The position numbers and the translations under genes are program-made. DNA of 64,000 bases from Sorghum bicolor (taxonomy: Eukaryota; Streptophyta; Magnoliopsida; Poales; Poaceae): positions 10,253,894 through 10,317,893 of the forward strand of contig NC_012873.2 of assembly GCF_000003195.3 (NCBI RefSeq). Reading direction: 5' to 3'. The notes beneath the pieces are model-generated. The model had not been told where the DNA came from. It saw nothing but the letters and a program-made list of their open reading frames with translations, and did no database searches. This document shows, one piece after another, positions 22,894 through 34,870 of this stretch (positions within the stretch are counted from its first letter, which is position 1; each line of letters starts with the position of its first letter).

Positions 22894-24239
22894 AAGAGAA
22901 AGATATATGGAAATAGTTGGAATTGTATTTATTTCGCGCTTCGTAGTTCTAAATATTTAGTTTTATTTTTGCTTGAGAGGGGTCCTATATTTATGTATAC
23001 ATCAGATGCGAGACAAGAGAACACAAGATGCATGCATATGGATTAAATTCATGTGCTAACCAGTTAATTAACTATTGGTGGTACAGAACTCGAGAGCATG
23101 CGTGTTCTATGACGGGAGTGAACTCTGAGATGTTTTTTTTATTATTAATTATTAATTAGCTACGTACATTGTTACTTGTTCTTATTGGTACAATGTGACG
23201 AACGATTATCTATCTGAAAGATGAATATATAGGAGTATACATGTTGTTAATAGAAAAAAGGTTTGGGATACGACAACGATGCTCACCCCAAGTCACTGCT
23301 TTGTTTGAAGTTTCTATTGCATGCTTAGGCCCCTTTGGAATGAAAATAAACTTATTTATGCGAAATTGCTGTGCAAATTCTACGAAATTCCTTCAGTCCA
23401 AGGAGCCTCTGTATTGTGCAAAGGCCATTGTAAAAAGCCTAGCTTCGCCTTAGCAATTGATGGCTAGATCCGTGGATCGTCTAGAATGCACATATTCTAT
23501 TGTTTATCGGGAGAATCACCATCTATATTGTGCAAAGGCCATGCTAAAAATTGTGCCTCCATCCTATTTGCCCCTTAGTTTTCCTCCCTTTTCTTTTTGT
23601 TAATCTCAGACACACACTGGTGTGCACATGACCGTGACTCTATTAAACTGTGCTGTATCTTTCTTTGCATCCAGCCCCTGACACGATATTTATTTGCCAG
23701 AATTTATGAATTACAGCCGCATTTCGTTGTGTGCTACAACAATGCACGGACGATTCGTACCTGGCATCGCAAGAAAAGCTTCCTCATGTGCAGCAGCAGC
23801 ATTTAACGAGATGGTACAAGTGCGTGGGGGCACCAACACCAACCCTAAAGCGTCCACTTTGCCTCTGGGCTGCATGCAAATACGCAAATGGGGGCGACTA
23901 GCCCTACACATTGATGAGAGGAGTACGCTGCACACTTCACAGCGTCAAGGATCAAGCTTTGCCAAAGATCCTGCAGCAAATGTGGCGACTATATATGCTT
24001 TGCACTTGCTGCTTATGGCAAAGGCACAGGCCTCCTGAGTTCTGGTCAAGCGTTGCAATGAAGTATCAATTGAGTAACATGCTTCCATTGCCGTGATGAA
24101 GTGCCATACGGTGTTCTTCAGTGAACCCCTTCCACCTGTACAACATATATCAAGCATGAAACCGAAAGAAGTCGCTGGGCATACCAACCTAGGCGCCCTC
24201 GATTTCCTTATGCATGATTGGAACTGAAGTAGTAGTACT
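22894..24239. other. Intergenic stretch and 3' flank of the coiled-coil gene
   Basis: Open frames of 60-115 codons on both strands overlap each other and lack family features. About 24100-24239 is probably the 3' untranslated region of the gene to the right. Confidence 0.45.
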
Positions 24240-26522
24240 TCAAATGGTAGCTTGAGCTGTTTCCTGATCCCCATTGTCCACCTGTGACTGAAAAGCTTTC
24301 TGGAGCTGCTGCTGAAGTAGCGCTCTGAACTGGCGGGCTGAAACCAGGCTCTCGCCCAGCTTTGCCTTCTTAGCAATCAGATCAGACTTCCTAGCTTCTG
24401 CCGCAGCAATCTCCGTGTTGTTTGAGTACATCGCGCTGCTCTGCAGCTCTTGCAGTGTAGATTTCAGCTGTAGCCATTACAGGAACCATCCGTTAATCAG
24501 AAGCAGATACAAATTGACAACATCAGCAGAACGGTAATTCGGCCCTGTATGAACGCACAGCTACACAAACAATGCAAAAAATAATGTAGCTGTAAGTGCT
24601 TGGTGGGATATTGAGCAATGGCTCTCTATTCATTGGCCTCAGGGCTCAGGTCTGTAGATCTTGAACTGTGTATGCCATTTGAGATAGTTCCTCGCTACTG
24701 TGCTATATTATTGCACTGCAATGCACTGCAAACCTAACAAAATGGACCAATCAACAATTTCTTAGGAGAGCAGACTCTTTATGCAAGAACAGGTTGTCTT
24801 TTAAATTCATATTAATGTTATTTGGATGCTTGTGATTGTGAAGTTATGGTTATGTGCAGACCATGGTCCATGACTCCCCATGAATAGTTTTCTTGCATCG
24901 GGCAAGTAAAATAATAGCTACTTGATAAGATAGACTGATAGATAGAGAATCCACCAAGATGTAAACAGTATATACATATACAATATACACAACTTCCATG
25001 AACAGCTATTTCTTACTACCTAGGCCTAATAGAACAAAATCACCCAGCAACGTTCCTGTTTACAAATCTAGTATCGACAATAACTTATGATCCAAGTACA
25101 ACCATAAATAACAAACCCTATCCTTCTCGATATTACCATCTCACATATACAAGAGAGACATTAGAATATATCAGCCGACCATTTGACACCATAAGTTCAT
25201 AACACATTCTTGTTTTTTTAGGTACATAACACATTCTTGTTTAGTGTTCATATATAATTTAGTAAGGGATAGACCCAATAAAATACAGGTTAGCCTTCAT
25301 TGATAACCATGCTCTTTTTCACTGTTTGAATAGTGAAACCACACATGGACCAACACAGGCTTGTCAATAATTCAAATCCAACTCAGGAGGCAACAACCAT
25401 GGCCCAAGAATTTATCACCCGCATTGATCCGGTCCATGTCAAATGCAATGAAATGGCAAGGCAACAATTTGACTAGATGGCAAGAGTTACTAGCTTCCAG
25501 CTTCCCCTGTGGTCCATTCCATCGGGCAAGCCAACAAAACTCAATCAATATTCAATAAACTACATACAGGCTACTGGCTAGTTTTGAACCGAGAAGACGG
25601 GCTACTGGCTAGTTTTGAACCGAGAAGACGGGCTACTGGCCAGATAGATCAGACCAAAGCATATTAAACACCTCTGCACCATTATTGCCGTTTGATTTGA
25701 GCATGCCCAAGCGAACAATTTACCAGTTTCACCCAGATGCCAAGCAACCAGTTGCAATTAATTAGGATAAACAAGCTAGGAACACTCTGATGAGCTCAAT
25801 AGATCATAGTTTATGGATGCAAAGTATCGGGACCATACTTGAGATACCGAATCCCTCAGCCTCTGCACTTCCTCGCGAGTCTGCGCCTCGAACCGCCGCG
25901 ACTCCGCCTGGAACTCCTCCATCTCCTTCCTCTTGGCCTCGTAGAAGCGGTCCCAGTCCTGCTCCCTCCTCTCGGCCTCCTCGATCTCGCCCCTCATCGA
26001 GCTGCGCGCCCGATCAGAGCATGCAGATGTTTGAATCTTAACAACCAAAAACGAAATGCCCGGTGTTTCAGGGTGTAGGAAGAGAAAGTGAGATGGGCGG
26101 ATCGGATCGGATCGGATCACGGGTGGGGTGGGCTTGCCTTTGCCTACCTGAGGTCGCGGGCGACGAGGCGGCGGCGCGCGCGTGCGGCGTCGATGCCGGC
26201 GCGGGCGGCGAGGGCGCGGGAGGCGAGGTCGGCTGCGCGGCGCTCGAGGAGAAGGCGGCGGCACTCGAGCCGGCGCGTGGCGGCGAGCTTGGCGGAGAGG
26301 ATGCGGAGCTTGGCGGCCTGGATCTCCTTCTCGGCCTGCGCATCGAAGGCAAGGGGAGGAAAGAGGCGCCGCGGTGAGGGCCGGGGAGTCAGGGTTTCGG
26401 AGATGAGGGGAATTCGAGATGAGGAGGGGAGCGGCGTAGGAGACGTTGAGGAGGGCGAGGCGGTGGTTGCGGGCGTCCTCCATCTGCCGGACGCGCTCCT
26501 CGAAGGCGGCGGAGAGCTCCAT
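24240..26522 (-). CDS. Plant coiled-coil protein of unknown function
   Basis: Four exons, leftward: 26445-26522, 26148-26335, 25839-26001, 24240-24467, giving 218 residues. The start is MELSAAFEERVRQMEDARNH. The sequence is almost wholly charged helix: heptad-rich runs such as EIQAAKLRILSAKLAATRRL (exon 2), ERREQDWDRFYEAKRKEMEE (exon 3) and ARQFRALLQQQLQKAFQSQV (exon 4) predict a long coiled coil. There is no signal peptide or membrane segment. Junctions 2-4 have good sites. The exon 1 donor (AAC then GTCTCC) is weak, but it is the only GT there and the frame fits. I do not recognise a named family; a cytoskeletal, Golgi-tether or kinetochore-like role cannot be told apart by eye. Confidence 0.82.
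24468..25838 (-). other. Intron 3 of the coiled-coil gene
   Basis: 1.37 kb and AT-rich. Near 25571-25640 there is a 31-bp tandem repeat (GGCTACTGGCTAGTTTTGAA and so on, two units and part of a third). Confidence 0.7.
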
Positions 26523-26604
26523 CGTGGCGGCCGTCAGCGGCGGGGAGCTGTGGCCTGTGGGGGATTTGGGTTTGATTGGGCGGGAAATGTTCGCGGCGTG
26601 GCCG

Positions 26605-26835
26605 TCTGGACAGAAACGGAAAAATTTTGCAAAATCCACTTTCGTTTATATTTGACAAAAATTGTCCAATTATGGACTAACTAGGCTCAAAAGATTCGTC
26701 TCGTCAATTTCGACCAAACTGTGCAATTAGTTTTTATTTTCATCTATATTTAATACTTCATGCATGCGTCTAAAGATTCGATGTGACGGGGAATCTGAAA
26801 AATTTTGCAAAATTTTTTGGGAACTAAACAAGGCC
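26605..26835 (+). mobile_element. Tourist-like MITE abutting the coiled-coil gene
   Basis: The right end is intact (GAACTAAACAAGGCC). The left inverted repeat is missing, and the element fades into the leader about 80 bp upstream of the ATG at 26522. The gene's transcription start must therefore lie in or next to the MITE. Confidence 0.82.
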
Positions 26836-26851
26836 TAAAAAAAAGTCTATC

Positions 26852-27092
26852 GCCCTGTTTAGATGCACCCAAAAACCCAAAACTTTACAAGATTCCTCAT
26901 CACATCGAATCTTACGACACTTGCATAAAACATTAAATATAGTAAAAAAGATAACTAATTGCATAGTTTACCTGTAAATTACGATATGAATCTTTTAAGT
27001 CTAGTTACTTCATGATTGGATAATATTTGTCAAATAAAAACGAAAGTGCTACAATGTCAAAATCCAAAAAATTTTTGAATGTAAACTAGGCC
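26852..27092 (-). mobile_element. Tourist-like MITE, AGATGC subtype
   Basis: GCCCTGTTTAGATGCACCC at the left and TGTAAACTAGGCC at the right. Confidence 0.82.
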
Positions 27093-27260
27093 TATGTTGA
27101 TTTTTTTATTTTAACAATAGTACCGTAGAAAATTACAGAACTTAGCGTTTTTTTTTTGAATCTAGAGAACTAGTGCTGTAATAGCCTAATAGGATGCTTG
27201 CAAGTATAGAAGTTGTTGGCAAGTGGATGCGCCATAGAGGTTAATGTGCAATTCAATTGT

Positions 27261-29834
27261 TGAAGCGCCCCTGGTAAACCAGGAACTCAAATGTGATACA
27301 ATACTAGTTCTAGGAGGCTAGTAACACATTTATTACATCAGATAAGTTTAAGCGCAGTAGTCTCGGTAAGCGTGGACAATGAAGGCATGCTATAATAATA
27401 AGACACCAAAATACAACATAGGTCCAAAGGACCCAGAAACAAAAGATATCACAACCGAAGATCTGACAAGTCCCAATGCCACAGGCTTAGTTGGGTGCAG
27501 ACACGACCTTACTCGAACGCCACTTCGGGATCGAAGTCCGGATCTTCCTCTGTTTAATAAAGCAAGGGTGAGTACAAAGTACTCAGCAAATCCAACCTTA
27601 CCCTACGGAAGGGGTTAACAATATATATGCATATGGATAAATCAAGGATGAGGCTTAGTTTTATTTGCATAAAGCTATCTTTTTACACATGCAAGGTTTC
27701 ATTTCACAAATATTGTTGTAAAAGACCTCTTTTTCCACATATGATAGTATTTCTGAAAATGGGGAGTTTGCTCACAATTTTAAGTGTTGTTGAACTCTTG
27801 TTCCCACAACACAATGGCAGTCAACCATTTATTTCCAAAATCACACTCTCTCTCATGCTTTCACTCATCCCAACCCATCTAGTTGTTGAAACCAAACCAT
27901 AACCCGTCCGAGACCGCGGACACGGCTATCCAGATAGATTTACACTCTGCAGAGGTTGTACACTTTTCCCACAAGTAGGATACCATAACTTACACCGTCG
28001 TGCAAGCACAGATCCATCAAAGTCATTACCCTCCATAGCTAAGTAATGGCGCTCACCACGGGAACACTAAGGCCACATCTCATGATACCACAATAATTTA
28101 CAAAGCTCTTTTCATACATTTCCACAATTTCACATACATCACTTAGTGTCCCGTTGCACACCTGCCTCCAGGTGATTGCCATACTAACTAGAGGGATTTA
28201 AACTAAGCCTTTTCCATGCAAGACGAGTGGTTGTACGATAAATGAGTTAGGCAAGATGAATCATCAACTCAGTCCTTAATCGAGACAAGGCGGATATCTT
28301 CTCGCTTAACCCCGCAAGGTATAAGCCACAACACCAGGGCATCCCCAAAAGAGATCCCATCCGCCCCATCTCCATAGTAATCTCATCTATAACTTGTTCA
28401 TTAACCCTTTCATAATACCCACAATTTATTTTCACCACTCACACCTTTTACTTTTAAAATCATTATATTTGAAAAATATAGCGATGAGTATCCAGGATGA
28501 GTAACAAGTCCTAAGCATACTAAATAATAATATTTCTGTCATAGCATATTATTTGTTCCTAGGTTTGAACAAGACAATTACCGGGTAATATCAATTCAAG
28601 GATGGCTATTCAACAGGTTTTAACTAAGCAACGAAAATACTTCGTACATATATCGTACATGCAATATTTAAAACGGCTTCTACGGGTTGTGTTTAAAAAT
28701 AGGATCAATATGCATCAAAGGGAATCGGTTGGACTTGCCTCCGTCGGCGTCCTCGGCAAACTCCTGCTGACAGTCCGGGTCCTCGGCGTCAAACTCGCGG
28801 TACTCGTTTCCAACGTTCTCGTTTTCCGGCTCGTTCACTCCGTCAGCTAAAATACGCGACGAACGACACAGACAACAGGCACAGATAAATAATCATATAA
28901 ATTCAAATGAGCTCCAAAAATCATGAAATTAATATGGGAGGTAGATCGTGATTTTAGATGAATTTAGGAAAAAGAATTATTAAAATCAGAGTTAGCATGT
29001 GGTATTTGTAAAATGGCCGGACTTTAATCATGCGAAAAAGGCTAACGATGATTAAGAAATACATGCTTCACGAGATGAATTTTGGCTGGTAGTGCATGCA
29101 TGCATGCATGTACTATTTGGTGAAGTTAATGTTTATGGCCCACGCATGCATGGTTAGAGAGAAATTAGCAGGGGTCATTAGAGCTCTTCTGTATGTCATG
29201 GTTTTATTCGTGGAGTTCTTGGCAGTGAATCGGTACAGACAAATACAAAGAAAAATACAGAAAAATACTACAGAAAGATAGAGAAGAGCAAGGAGATGCT
29301 CATGAGCTGCTCACCTCGTCTTGCGACGACAGTCGAGCTCGGCTTGTGTGTATGGCCGTATACGGTATACGCGAAGTGAGAGCGAGTGAGCGAGTGAGTG
29401 AACGTGTTTCTCGGGTGGTGAGAGTGAACACCCGAGAGTGCCTTTTTATAGGCCAGAGTGCTCAGCTCGTTGCCATTAGAATTACTACTGTAGTGCATGG
29501 CTACACAGGACGACAGGACGGTGGACGGTGCCTGCACGGTGCGTGCAAATGGACGGTGCCTAATCACCATGTCCTTGCATGCAGGTGCATGCAAATGGAC
29601 GGTGCATGCTCGTCCTGCATGCATGCATGCATGAGATATATATTCGTGTAGGTGCACTGCTATGTTTTCTTACATGTAAGCTTGCTGGTACTCGCTGTTA
29701 TTTATGCGCGAAAAATATGGATGGATTAGATGGAGATACTATAGAGCTCAAATTATTTTATAGTTTTTGAAATATATTTTGAAAATAATTTTTAATGCGA
29801 GTGATTTTTGAATGTGAATTTTTGGGATGTTACA
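27261..29834 (-). mobile_element. Solo LTR of a retrotransposon, ATTGT target duplication
   Basis: 2,574 bp that start TG and end CA on either strand, between identical ATTGT pentamers (27256-27260, 29835-29839). On the minus strand it begins TGTAACATCCCAAAAATTC, a start I know from many grass LTRs, and ends GGGGCGCTTCA. A TATA box on the minus strand (TATAAAAAGG, 29441-29450) supports that orientation. No second copy, primer-binding site or protein domain is present, so it is best read as a solo LTR from LTR-LTR recombination. Confidence 0.82.
29096..29632. repeat. GCATGCAT-rich tracts inside the solo LTR
   Basis: GCATGCATGCATGCATG runs at about 29095-29110 and 29616-29633. The motif GGACGGTGC is repeated at about 29522-29605 in the LTR's promoter half. 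Confidence 0.6.
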
Positions 29835-30239
29835 ATTGTTGATGCGTATATGCATACCGATAAGATGAGCCATGTAAGGTATAATAATTGGTTTATAGCT
29901 AAATAAGTGCTAATATAGAGGAGAGAAAAAGAGAAGAGAGAGAAGAGCTTGGCTCTCATACAAGTAATAAACGGATATGAAACATATATAATTGTGGGTC
30001 TAACATCAAGTGAATGTGAGAATAATTAAACAAGGGAAGGTGAGATACGGGTAGAACTAATAATTAAAAAAGTTATAGACAAATAAAAGTGTATTACTAT
30101 AGTACAACTTAGCTCTTACAACTTAACTAATAGCTAAGTACTTAGCTTTATTATTAGACTTGCTCTACATAGATGCACTTTGCATATGTGTTTTTGTTGT
30201 CGATGGACCTATTGGCTTTCTACTAGTGGATTAGCCTTT

Positions 30240-30800
30240 TGGTGTGTCAATCCCGTAGGGGTATAAGTGCCCCTTGCAAGTCTGCGTGTATATATGTCCA
30301 ACGGGTTGTGCTGGGTCGGTCTAATGTCATTCGTGTCGTGCGTATAGATTATCGGGCCGTCGTGTCTAGCAGATCGTGTCTCTACGGGCTTCGTGTCTAA
30401 ACTTCGGCCTAAGATGTGTTGTGCCAGCTCATTAAGCACCCCGTGCCGTGTCGTTCCACGGTCCATCAAACTGACAATAGCTCATTTTCATCAACATTTT
30501 TACCATATTTCAGCATTTTCACCAATTATTTATCATTTTCGCCAATATAACAATTAACAATATATATATACAAGTCATAACTATACCAATATTTCATTTT
30601 CACCGGGTCGCTAACAGGTCGTGCCCGTGCCGTGTCACGTGCCTAGGTGGCGGCCCAAGCACAACCTGGTCCCTCGGGCCGGGCCAGCGCGAGCACGGTG
30701 TCCACTGTGTCGTGCCGTGCCGTGCTCGGGCCAGGCCAAATCATTAGGCCATGGGTCGGGCCACCGGGCCGTGGGCTGCATGGCCATGTATATCTGGGTG
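30240..30800. repeat. GGCCGTGCC-rich degenerate repeat (hAT-like?)
   Basis: Two clusters rich in CGTGCCGTGTC and CGGGCCGGGCC words, at 30350-30465 and 30610-30780, in opposite sense. This composition recalls the ends of grass hAT elements. No clean target duplication found. Confidence 0.4.
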
Positions 30801-30857
30801 GGTGAGAACGAGCTATGTAGGCATGTAGTCTATCTGACTCCTGAGCAATGTTTCCCT

Positions 30858-31035
30858 AAACGTTAAACGGTAGTCGGTTACCTGCCATTTAACCATTATT
30901 CGGACTAAACAGTCCACTAAACGGGCTAAACAATCAATTTAACGGGCTAAACAGATGATTAAACGAAAACGGTGTACTACCATGTAGCGTTTACGCGGCG
31001 TTTAAATGATCTAAACGGACGTTTAATTAGGCGAA
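30858..31035. repeat. TTTAAACG-type short repeat cluster
   Basis: Repeated ACGGGCTAAAC and GTTTAAACG-like words on both strands, similar to subterminal repeats of a transposon. Class unknown. Confidence 0.4.
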
Positions 31036-31409
31036 CAATGCTCTTGAGAGCTTATGGATTGCTAATAGGCATATTGGTTGCTGGATACCGGTGGGCCATT
31101 ACTCTCACAGATATAGACATATTGATAGCCCAATAGCCGATAGTACTGCTACATTACAATCTTTTTACACGTGGCCAAAATAGTTTTATGAAAGTTGGCA
31201 GATATAGTCTGTCTTCAATTCCATGTAACCGTTGAGCGAGTTGCTGAGCCCGCCTGTTCCATATAGCTCCGCGACCATCACCAAAGGTGTCCTACCCATC
31301 GAGATTCGAGAGAGGCCCGGCGCCACGCGCCACCAGATGAGGCCCTACCCGTGTGCCACCGCTGGGAGAGGCCTCCCCGCGCATGCCACTGGCCACAGCG
31401 CACGCTAAG

Positions 31410-31615
31410 GAAAAAATCTAGATTTGGTGTAACACTTTCGTTTGTATTTAATAATTATTATCTAATTATAGGCTAAATAGATTTAAAAAATTTATCTCGT
31501 AAATTATAAATAAACTGTGCAATTAGATAATTTATCTATATTTAGTGCTCTATGCATGTATGCAAAGATTCGATATGACGTGAAATCTTGAATTTTTTTA
31601 GAACTAAACAAGACC
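31410..31615 (+). mobile_element. Tourist-like MITE, left end lost
   Basis: Recognisable from GTAACACTTTCGTTTG onward; ends GAACTAAACAAGACC. Confidence 0.7.
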
Positions 31616-32349
31616 TAATTTTATATTTTAAGCCTATTCGTCTGAGCTTATCTGTCAAATTTTTCAGCCATTTAGCAATGTTTTTTTCATAATAAATCAG
31701 CGAATAATACTTTTAACTATGACTTTTCTGCCCAGCGAACAATATGATTTTCTCTTATTAATGCATTGCTTTGTTTCATTAGAAAGATTGGTGCTAATAA
31801 AGGCTTGATTTTATGTATGATCGCGTGACAATAGTTAATGAAGCTACCTTATTATTGATCTCGATATCAAGCAAGCAAAAAGAGATGGCAAAGTGAAGTA
31901 CACTAGCTCTTTTAGTAGATCAATCATTTCCCATGGAGATTAAAAGGGGATTGAAGGTGAAATCAGTTCATTCCCTCGTGGATCCACTCTATAATCTCAA
32001 GGAGTTTGGTTGGATCTAAACTAATATTAAGAGTAAATACTCCTCCGTAATCATAAAAGAAGTGGTTTTCGAAAAGGTTGAAGTCAAGCATTGGTAATAT
32101 AAATCATGAATAACTTTTAAACTGATGAGTTTAGAAATATGGAAACCATATGAATATATTTGTCTTGAAAAATACTTTCATAAAAAGTATACATATATCA
32201 CTTTCTGATAAATATTTTTATAAAAAGAAAGAGTCAAAGTTATATTTTGAAGACTGTGTTGTTGTCTTAAACGACTTACTTTGTGAGTATGGAGAGAGTA
32301 GGTTTTCCCAGCATGATGGAATGCTTCTCGTTGATGAGGTATCAACTAG

Positions 32350-32538
32350 TAGGCCTGTCTTAATGGTATTTTATCATAGTTCTATGGACATTAAATATGC
32401 TAATGTGACACTGTATTAATGAAGAGAAAGATGATAAGAATTTTATAGAAGTAGAGAGAGTTTCATAAGGATGAAACTTTTCTACACTGTTTCTAAAATA
32501 TAGATATGTTGAAAACTGAGTCATAAAACTTCCACCGA
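32350..32538. mobile_element. CAGTCTCAATG-family MITE, diverged
   Basis: Aligns with the 3862 and 57034 copies (ATGGACATTAAATATGC; GAGTTTCATAAGGATGAAAC). Directly abuts the next Tourist element. Confidence 0.5.
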
Positions 32539-32771
32539 GGCCTTGTTTAGTTGCCTGGCAAAAACTTTTTGAGCTACTATAGCAATTTTATTTGTATGTG
32601 GCAATTATTGTTCAATTATGGACTAACTAGACTCGAAAAAATTCATTTTGCAAATTATAGGCAAACAGTGTAATTAGTTACTTTTTATCTATATTTAATG
32701 CTCTATGCATGTGCCGTAAGATTTGACGTGACAAAGAATCTTGAAAAGTTTTTAGCTTTTGAAAAAAACTG
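32539..32771 (+). mobile_element. Tourist-like MITE, right end lost
   Basis: Starts GGCCTTGTTTAGTTGCC; the right end fades into a poly-A stretch. Confidence 0.75.
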
Positions 32772-32992
32772 GGTATTTGGTTTGGGGTGTTAAAATTTAA
32801 CAGATACTATAGCATTTTTGTTTTATTTAACAATTAATGTTCAATCATAGACTAATTAGGCTAAAAAAAATCGTCTCACAAATTATTCTCTAGTTGTGTT
32901 TTTAGTTTTATAATACTCTATGCGGATATCCAAACATTTGATATGGTAAAATGATAAAAAAAAGAAATCAAATAGGCTCTAAACAAGGCCTG
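32772..32992 (+). mobile_element. Diverged Tourist-like MITE
   Basis: Keeps the GACTAATTAGGC and TAATACTCTATGC landmarks; ends CTCTAAACAAGGCC. Confidence 0.55.
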
Positions 32993-33084
32993 AGTATGTC
33001 CATAGTATCTCTTTCTAGTGAAGAGAACGGAACGGGCTTCTGATCCCCTGAATCCAACGCAAGCCTAGGATAATAAGAACTTAG

Positions 33085-33294
33085 ATGTGAAAATTTTTTG
33101 GATTTTTGTTACTGTAGTATTTTCGTTTATTTGTGATAAATAGACTAACTAGGGTTAAAAGATTCATTTCGTGATTTACAGGCAAACTGTGTAATTAGTT
33201 TTTGTTTTCGCCTATATTTAATGTTTCATGCATGTGCCACAAGATTCGATATGACGGAGAATCTTGAAAACTTTTTGGTTTTCGGGTGAACTAA
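33085..33294 (+). mobile_element. Tourist-like MITE, interrupted at its right end
   Basis: Runs to GTGAACTAA, where the next element begins directly, as if that one had inserted into the terminal TAA. Confidence 0.75.
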
Positions 33295-33488
33295 GGCCTT
33301 GTTTAGATACACCTAAAATTCCAAAACTTTATAAAATTTTCCATCACATCGAATCTTTAGACGCATGCATGAAGCATTAAATATAGATAAAAGGAAGAAC
33401 TAATTACATAGTTTATCTGTAAATCACGAGACGAATCTTTTGAATCTAGTTAGTCCATGGTTGGACAATATTTGTCAAATACAAACGA
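33295..33488 (-). mobile_element. Tourist-like MITE, truncated by a duplicated segment
   Basis: Starts GGCCTTGTTTAGATAC and stops at CAAATACAAACGA, exactly where duplication segment A begins. Confidence 0.78.
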
Positions 33489-33556
33489 TCTATTGATTTT
33501 ATTAGCTATTTAATAGTGTTTTTTTTTAAAAAAAGTTTGTTTGATGCAGCTTATAA

Positions 33557-33878
33557 GGGCACTCCCAATGCTAAAAACTATATGTAGTTTCTATACCTAT
33601 TAATTTTTATAGACACTATATATAGAAACTATGGTCCCAATGGATAGTTTCTATACAATATTTTTTTATCCAATCACATTCATTTTCTCTCTATTCTTAG
33701 CCAATCATATCACTTCATGTCTTGGATTTTGTGTAGACATGATTTCTAACTTTGACTCAGTTTCTATGATTTTTGCTCTCTCTCTTCAATAACTCTCTTG
33801 CCACATGAGCAAAATGCTTAGGTGGCACTGCAATTAATATCTATAGAAACCACAATGGTTTCTGCATTGGGAGTTCTC
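33557..33878. mobile_element. MITE of the GGGCACTCCCAATG family with TAA target duplication
   Basis: 322 bp, ends GGGCACTCCCAATGC and GCATTGGGAGTTCTC, flanked by TAA (33554-33556, 33879-33881). The paralogous duplication copy B has a single TAA here (the empty site), which proves the borders. A second family member lies at 56700. Confidence 0.93.
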
Positions 33879-34199
33879 TAACAGCTTCATGAGCTGTTGT
33901 GAGCTATTTTTTCTCAAACATTTATTTCTAAAATAACTTTATGGGTGAAGCTATTTTTCTTCTCCTCTTACAAAAACATGAGTTGGGAAGCTGAAAAAGT
34001 AGCTTATTGCAACTCTCTCTCATTTATACATGAAGCATTTGACGAAGCTACTTATCCAACACTTTTCCAAAACAACTCATCCACACATGGAAAGTTGCTT
34101 ATGAAACTATTTTCTAAAAAAAAACCTTTATAGTGAAGTTGAGTTGTGCCAACAAACTCTTAATGAACAATACTTTCAACCGTGACTTGCTAGTATACA

Positions 34200-34312
34200 G
34201 GCCTTGTTTAGTTCCAAAAATATTTTACAAAATGATCAAGATTTCTCGTCACATCGAATCTTGCGTCATATGCATAGAGCATTAAATATAGATAAAAAAA
34301 ACCTAATGGCTC
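34200..34312 (-). mobile_element. Tourist-like MITE, left third only
   Basis: Broken at GATAAAAAAAACCTAA by a GC-rich insert. The matching element of copy B (35258) is complete. Confidence 0.78.
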
Positions 34313-34462
34313 TGAGGCGGGGGCTCGGGCGAGCCGGCGTTGGCGCCCGAGCCCAAAAGGGGTTGAGCGAGGCGGAACTTGCACCCGAGGCCAAGGGGTC
34401 GGGCGAGCCGTGGCTTGCGCCCGAGGCCAAGGGGTCGGGCGAGCCGGAGCCCGCGCTCTGAG
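34313..34462. repeat. GC-rich tandem-like insert in a MITE
   Basis: About 150 bp of near-tandem units such as CCGAGGCCAAGGGGTCGGGC and GAGCCGTGGCTTGCGCCCGA inside very AT-rich DNA. Reminiscent of GC-rich repeats in grass LTR retrotransposons; the origin is uncertain. Confidence 0.6.
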
Positions 34463-34529
34463 CCTTGGTGATCATGGATGGTTTGCTTTGTCTTTTGCGA
34501 TTTTTATTATTCTGATTTGGGTATCCTTT

Positions 34530-34760
34530 TTATGGTACCCAACAAAAATGAATACTATAGCACTTTTATTTGTATTTGTTAAATATTGTCTAATTATAAA
34601 CTAATTAGATTTAAAAGATTTGTCTCGTAAATTACAAATAAACTGTATAATTAGTTTTTGTTTTCGACTATATTTAATACTATATATATATATGTCGGAT
34701 GAATCGATGTGACAAAAAATCTGAAAAATTTTATAAATTTTTTTAAAACTAAACAAAACC
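34530..34760 (+). mobile_element. Tourist-like MITE, diverged
   Basis: Inner landmarks present; ends AAAACTAAACAAAACC, and the left inverted repeat is lost. Confidence 0.65.
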
Positions 34761-34870
34761 ACAAGTTTGAGGAACAGAAGCTGTTAGGCTTAGGCTAGCT
34801 AAGCCTCAAAGCCGAGCATCACGGGCATCTTTGCAGCATATAAACTACACCGTGGCATGATTTGAGATTA

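Larger units (their letters stand above)
33489..34312. repeat. Local duplication, copy A
   Basis: Apart from one inserted MITE, this segment aligns along its length with 34871-35353: both begin TCTATTGA, share CTTTATGGGTGAAGCTATTT and run into the first third of a minus-oriented Tourist MITE. The other copy is 1.38 kb away in direct orientation. Confidence 0.88.

Noticed and set aside
23694..24038. 114-codon plus-strand frame
   Set aside because: Several equally long overlapping frames on both strands, no splice or promoter support and no recognisable domain.
26068..26684. Several open frames on both strands in the coiled-coil gene's 5' part
   Set aside because: They are shadows of the GC-rich exon 2 in other frames; the exon model explains the coding signal.
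29095..29640. GCATGCAT tracts taken as a CRISPR-like or satellite array
   Set aside because: Spacing is irregular and they are internal to the solo LTR; no array structure.
30609..30866. Possible cysteine-rich small protein on the plus strand
   Set aside because: The Cys and Pro residues come from repeated CGTGCC/GGGCC words of a degenerate repeat.
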